Position numbers and translations under genes: made by a program
Part shown: positions 59,301 to 64,000 of the stretch, piece after piece
How the letters are laid out: every line of letters starts with the position of its first letter
Numbering within the stretch: position 1 is the first letter of the stretch
Notes under the pieces: generated by a model
The model's input: only the letters and a program-made list of their open reading frames with translations
What the model was told of the DNA's origin: nothing
Database searches by the model: none
NCBI GenBank assembly: GCA_039545295.1
Contig: BCIK01000006.1
Span: 248,001-312,000, forward strand
DNA: 64,000 nt
Direction of reading: 5' to 3'
Source of the DNA: Udeniomyces pyricola
Taxonomy: Eukaryota > Basidiomycota > Tremellomycetes > Cystofilobasidiales > Mrakiaceae

Positions 59301-60378
59301 CGCCTGCGAGCCTCCCCAGTTCAGCCTGATAAAGGGAAGCATGACGCGATCAGTCTCTTGAAATAAACCCCCCTTTGATGCATGCTTCGACACGACGCTT
59401 AGGAACAGGTCTCACTGTCGTGCCGAACTCATGATGCCTCTTCCACCGACGACTGGAATGATATGGGTGCTGGCGTTCCCCATGCCGATGGCCACACCAT
59501 CTCGGGCTCCGGTCCGCGAGAACGAAAAGAGAGTGTCGACACCGTACGTGACGGAAGGAACCGAGTACGCCTCAAATAACAGCTCGGACATGACTGTTGG
59601 AGCACAGATGGGTGTCATTGGGTGCTACCCGCATCTTTGAGTTGGACTCGACCTAGAAAGGATATAAATCTGTTCAGTAACTTACCAGATCGACTCAGTA
59701 GGGGAGTTTGGAGGCGTTCAGTCATGAGAACCGGATGGTTGACAGCTTCGGTGTCGATGCCGAGATTGAGAAAGGTGTAATCCAGGGCGTGCTCCTGACG
59801 ACACCCAAGACAGCACGTTAATTAGCACGCTTATTTGGGCTAGAGGTGAGGTGAGGTGAGGGGTTTGTATCAATGGGGAGTCGAACAGACGACACACCAT
59901 GCCCTCCAAGTTGACCAGGACGTCGCCATCAAAGATTGGTTTGGCGTGAGCCCGGCAGGTCGCGTCAATCTCGGTATCCTGGCCATAAAGTAGAACAGTC
60001 TTGTTGGCCTTGCGGTCTTTGAATTTGCAGAAGACCTGGTCCGACACGATACGAGGGGAAGATTCGTCACCCCAGCCTGCCCGAAGCTGACTGGAACCTG
60101 AGGATAGATCGCGGAGGAGGCGACGGAGAAGATGGGCAAGAGGTGGGTGCCGTGAGCGTTTGAGAACGGACGAGACCCCAATGGTGTATGGAGGTTGACT
60201 GACCGTTGTCAATGACGATGGGGGTACGATCGGTAGGGTGGGAGGTCGAGCGGTAGTCGTTGGCGGACTCGCGAGGTTGAAAGTCGGCGTTGGGTTCGGG
60301 CACTCGAAACACAACGGGTCTCGGTCTGGAAGACGAAGGGAAGATGGCTTGTGGGGGGATGCTGAGTGGAGTGAGCAT
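56327..60378 (-). CDS. ARP5: Actin-related protein 5 (INO80 complex)
   Basis: Nuclear actin-related subunit of the INO80 chromatin remodeler. It starts at ATG 60378 (MLTPLSIPPQAIFPSSSRPR). The actin fold begins RTPIVIDNG; later exons read SDQVFCKFKDRKANKTVLLY, IFDGDVLVNLEGM, HALDYTFLNLGIDTE, NHPVLMTERLQTPL, SELLFEAYSVPSVTYGVDTL, and AIGMGNASTHIIPVVGGRGI. QLNWGGSQANELLLKLVQMK follows. The long charged, coiled-coil-like insertion typical of Arp5 spans about 57200-59100 (EEKTEEELLRAAEKKKENGR, EIKEKRRQKLMKAGYDARMR). The C-terminal actin part has SRVPEVWFEPHMAGLDSAGI, MIYATGGSSSIPGFISRLS and the Arp5 hallmark DPRLDAWKGMAEWSRTAEFQ, ending YVKEHRWGNYRTG; stop 56327-56329. About 14 exons. One intron carries a sense-strand poly-G tract (57871-57888 as C on plus). 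Confidence 0.9.
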
Positions 60379-61123
60379 GGTGAGGTGGATGGGATGGGAT
60401 GGGGTGGGAGTGGGAGTGGGAGTGGGAGTGGGAGTGGGAGTGGGAGNNNNNNNNNNNNNNNNNNNNNNNNNNNNNNNNNNNNNNNNNNNNNNNNNNNNNN
60501 NNNNNNNNNNNNNNNNNNNNNNNNNNNNNNNNNNNNNNNNNNNNNNNNNNNNNNNNNNNNNNNNNNNNNNNNNNNNNNNNNNNNNNNNNNNNNNNNNNNN
60601 NNNNNNNNNNNNNNNNNNNNNNNNNNNNNNNNNNNNNNNNNNNNNNNNNNNNNNNNNNNNNNNNNNNNNNNNNNNNNNNNNNNNNNNNNNNNNNNNNNNN
60701 NNNNNNNNNNNNNNNNNNNNNNNNNNNNNNNNNNNNNNNNNNNNNNNNNNAGTGGGAGTGGGAGTGGGAGTGGGTGATGGCCGGGTGAGTGGGTGAGAAC
60801 AGTGGCGATGATGACGATGTCTGTCTGAACGGAATAGTTAGTTGGTCGGTCACAAGGACATAGTTATAGGATCTGACCGGAATGATTATATGGTGTATCC
60901 ATACAGTCCAAACGAGTTTGTTGTCATAAACGATCACCCACACGCGCTTCGCCGAGGTCATTATTGGCAGACATTCGGTCAATCTCGTGCAATCAATCTT
61001 ATGATCGATTAAATATAATCTCAAACCACACACTCCTCCACTCGCCTCCAGCTCGAAATCTATCGACTAATCCACCCATCCAACATCCACTCTTTGTTCC
61101 CCCCCCTTGCCTCATTCACCATC
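60379..61123. other. Divergent region ARP5 / GRC3 with repeat and gap
   Basis: This lies between opposite start codons and includes a GGGAGT hexanucleotide repeat with a 304-base gap (60447-60750). The remaining right half (60780-61123) has no recognised motif beyond CA-rich and AT-rich stretches; it should hold the GRC3 promoter. Confidence 0.65.
60398..60773. repeat. (GGGAGT)n hexanucleotide repeat with assembly gap
   Basis: Tandem GGGAGT units run from about 60407 to the gap at 60447 and resume at 60751-60773. The true array length is unknown. It begins about 20-30 bp upstream of the ARP5 start codon, so it falls in the ARP5 leader or core promoter. Confidence 0.9.
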
Positions 61124-64000
61124 ATGTCCCCAGCTCTCAAAAAACGAAAAAAGTCACAGCCATCTAACCCCTCCCCTATCGCCCCCCCTACTCTCCGACC
61201 GGCTCCCCCCCTCAGCGCCCTCGCCGCCCGACGCGCGGCTGCTGCCCTCGCTTCCTCCGTCACGGCTCTTCCAGCCAAGGTCGTCCTCGAAACCCCTCCT
61301 CAACCACCCTCACCGATAGCTTCGACTTCATCCGCCGAGCCATCCCAATTCGACCACGACCACGACGATCATCACGCCCAATCCGATCCCGAGGACCTCA
61401 AGCCGCCCCAGCTGACACCCTCCAAAAAATCTCGACGCCGCGCGGCCGCCAAAGGGAAAGGCAAGGACAAAGATGCCAACTCGAGGTACTGGGATAACGG
61501 TCTTCCCGACATGGAGACATCCAATCGCGTTACTTTCCTCAACAGCACAGGTCATGCCGGTTGGACCCCCGACGAAGCGCCGAGAGAGCAGAGCCGAGGC
61601 GCAGGAACCAGAGCGACCATGGGCGGAGGCGAACCCGGCCATTTGGGCGAGTTTGAGATGTTTGGCGAGGAACTCGACAGCGACGGAGGCGAAGAAGAGG
61701 ATCAAAGCTTCATGAATGAGCAGCGAGAGCTGGTGCTCGGCCATCCAAGTAGCCGTCGCGGCGTATGGAGGCAAGAAGAGGACGACGAGAGGCCCTCGCC
61801 GAGGAGTCAGGAACGGTCGAACGGGCGAAGGAAGGACAGATCGTTAGTGAACCTCTTTCAGCTTCCTCACTATTTGCGAGAGAGAGCCTGGTATATATGG
61901 TCCAAGGAAGACTTTGTTCTTCTCTTCTTTCCTTTTGCTGACCAGTCTCGGTTCGTTCGGGCCTTCTCCCTCTTGGTCCATAGGTCCAGCCACGCCTCCA
62001 ACGCGATTCCCGCCGCCATGTCCACATTCCTTCCCATTAGGGACCATAACGTCGTCCTCGTTCAGACTGACGTTCTCCGCACAATCTTTGACGACGTCTC
62101 AGAGGGAGAGACAGCAGCTCTCATTTCCTTGCGAGAAGGCGAGGTAAGTCGAGCAACAAACTTGTCAACTTGACTGGGGTTTTTTTTTTTTCTTTTTTTT
62201 TCTTCTTCTTTTTCTTCTTGTTTTCGTGTTCTTTTGTTGTGTGTGCACGCGGTTTGCTAATCCGATCATCTTTCTTATTTGTTCCTCGTACTTTACAGAA
62301 CCTGATCTTCTCTGGTACTTGCTCCCTCTATCCTCTCGACACACCTCTCTCGGTCTTCAATGCCACCCTGCCTCCTTGTTCCTTCTCAACAGACTGCCAT
62401 GCCATCTTCGCTCCCACCTGCTACCCACTCCCCGTAATCACTCCCGTAATCCCCTTGTCAACCTCAACGTCTCCCTCACTTTCGTCACTGTTCGCCCGTC
62501 TCCAATCAGTGCTACCAAAAGACAACACGTACATCAGTCGGTTCCTTATTCGGGAACTCCGGACGGGCATCGAGGGCATGACGAGAGCCGTTCCCGGGTT
62601 CAACAACATTTGGAAGGGAGACGATTGCGGTTGGGGTGTCCAAGGTTTCTTTCCTGTGCGTTTCTTTTCCGTTTCACCAATGTTCCATGGGTCGGGTCTT
62701 GCCAGCGTGATCTCCCTCGTCAACATGAAGCCTGAACCCTTCCCACTCTTTTCCCGTAATTCTTCTACCCCTTCATCTTGTTCCTCCCTTCCCACCCCAC
62801 ATATACCATATCAACTTGCAGATCTTGTCCCAAACCGGCCACCGTCCATACATCCTTCCCCCGTCCTGGGACCAATCTCTGAGCTCTGCTGTTCCTGCTC
62901 CAAAACTTGGCCCTTCAGTCTCCCTCACTCACCAGCATGATTCCGATTCCGATTCCGACGACTCTGACGAGGACGATGAAGACGAGATCCGGTACCGACC
63001 GTTCGTCGCCCTCGTCAAGGGTCCGAAGCGGTCAGGCAAGTCAGGCTTTGCCCGCTCGCTCGTCAATCGACTCTTTGCCAACTATCGCTTCGTCGCTTAC
63101 CTCGAGGCCGACGTCGGTCAGAGCGAGTTTGGGATGGAAGGTGCCGTCAGTCTCGTTGTGCTTGAGAAACCACTGTTAGGTGAGTCGTGCCTCTGGAAGA
63201 GTCTCGAGATTGATTTTTTTTCTTTTCTTTAAATGGTTCTGTCTGGTACGCATCAAACGCTAATTCGTTCTCATTTATGTTCTCGTGTGTCTGTTTTCCT
63301 TTGGGTTGGTTGTGATCATGTTTAGGACCTCCATTCACCCACCCATCCATTCCCCTTCGATCGCATTACCTCGGCTCTCCTTCTCCCCGTCAGAACCCAA
63401 CTCACTACCTCGCTTGCATTGCCGATCTCCTCGAGACGTACCGCCTCACCCTTCAATACCCTCCTGTCCTTCCAGCCCACCTAACCTCTTCGAGCTCAGT
63501 CGAGTCATCGACGACGCCGCCGATCGACTCGCGAAACGTATCCACGATCCCCCTCGTCATCAACACCCAAGGATGGGTCAAGGGTCTCGGTATGGACCTG
63601 CTCAAGAAAATCGAAGCCATGGCCGAGGTCACGCATGAGTTCGAATTCGAGGTCCTTGGAGGAGAGGACGAAGCCGGTGGAAGTTGGGAGGGTAAGATCC
63701 CCCTCGAAGGTGGTTGGGGTAGACTCCGAGATCGTCTACCAGGTCAGGAGTATGATGATGATGAGGAGGAGGAGGTCGGTGAGAGCCAAGGGTACCGTCC
63801 TTCGACGGGCAACGTTGGAAACAAAAGTGGTCCCCATCGATACCGGTTGCAACCTATCCTCGACAACACCCTCTCCTCCCGTTACACCGCTACGGATCTT
63901 CGGACGTTGGCTCTCCTAACGTATCTCCATGCTCGATTTCCAAGCTTACCTCGATCGATCCACACCTCGGCTATGGGTCCTCCCCCGACGTTCACCGTTT
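61124..64000 (+). CDS. GRC3: Polynucleotide 5'-hydroxyl kinase GRC3/NOL9 (3' partial)
   Basis: Nucleolar RNA 5' kinase that works with the Las1 nuclease in ITS2 processing of pre-rRNA and in Pol I termination. It starts at ATG 61124 ([20 protein letters not shown]) with a basic, Pro/Ala-rich N-terminus and a nuclear-localisation-like [16 protein letters not shown]. The N-terminal beta domain reads [27 protein letters not shown] joined to [20 protein letters not shown]. An Asp-rich stretch ([16 protein letters not shown]) precedes the kinase domain: [20 protein letters not shown], with Walker A GPKRSGKS, then [15 protein letters not shown] (lid/Asp-Gly-Gln region). Later: [20 protein letters not shown]. 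The frame is still open at base 64000 ([11 protein letters not shown]), so the C-terminus lies outside. It is divergent from ARP5. Confidence 0.88.

Noticed and set aside
60398..60773. Regular repeat with a gap that might be taken for a CRISPR or satellite array.
   Set aside because: The unit is a 6-mer without spacers, in a eukaryotic genome; it is a microsatellite.
1..64000. tRNA, rRNA, transposon or biosynthetic-cluster genes.
   Set aside because: I looked for tRNA B-box-like GTTCGAATCC contexts, transposase/reverse-transcriptase motifs, long terminal or inverted repeats, and polyketide or peptide synthetase motifs and found none that could be supported.

Overview
The window is nuclear DNA of a fungus, almost certainly a basidiomycete. 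Nearly every gene is cut by many short (about 55-110 bp) GT-AG introns. Families of fungal type are present (Zn2Cys6 regulator, RIM20/PalA, Rom2-type RhoGEF, White-collar-2-type GATA factor). The bZIP basic region has a form I associate with basidiomycete factors. I cannot name the genus. I see no bacterial, viral, transposon, CRISPR or tRNA sequence. Eighteen protein-coding genes can be modelled; two run off the window. Spans below include introns; splice sites were read by eye.

Layout. <1-2737 (-): Zn2Cys6 transcription factor, C-terminus cut by the edge. 3299-7638 (+): RIM20/PalA-like Bro1-domain protein. Then four tandem minus genes: Rom2-like RhoGEF (8450-15071), atypical bZIP factor (15879-18461), CoA-type Nudix hydrolase (19494-21000) and SUA5 (21341-22959). 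SUA5 is divergent from a C3HC zinc-finger NIPA/Rsm1-like gene (23194-25584, +). A WC-2-like photoregulator (26631-30742, -) and a DNAJC8/Spf31-like J protein (31611-32929, -) follow. The J protein is divergent from a peroxisomal 2-hydroxyacyl-CoA lyase (33221-35684, +). After a 2.2 kb gene-poor stretch comes an arrestin-like Ser-rich protein (37905-41419, +), then OMA1-like protease (42008-44712, -), V-ATPase subunit E (45258-46989, +) and tRNA thiolase NCS6/CTU1 (47425-50297, +). The last block is a membrane-anchored histidine-phosphatase-like protein (50940-53605, -), UMP/CMP kinase (54329-55894, -), ARP5 of INO80 (56327-60378, -) and GRC3/NOL9 polynucleotide kinase (61124->64000, +).

The content is mostly housekeeping and signalling: pH response, cell-wall Rho signalling, light response, tRNA modification (SUA5 and NCS6), peroxisomal and mitochondrial quality-control genes. 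No gene cluster with a shared pathway is evident and I did not find a clearly new multi-gene system. The most distinctive signals are (i) many long poly-C tracts inside introns, in 12 of 13 cases on the sense strand; (ii) two ubiquitin-interacting-motif-like segments in the RhoGEF N-terminus; (iii) a bZIP basic region without the usual Asn; (iv) a histidine phosphatase with an N-terminal membrane module; and (v) a RIM20 gene whose first coding exon is only the ATG. Assembly gaps or ambiguous bases (7867-7912, 10644-10663, 11037-11068, 25292-25300, 60447-60750) sit in homopolymer or simple-repeat DNA.
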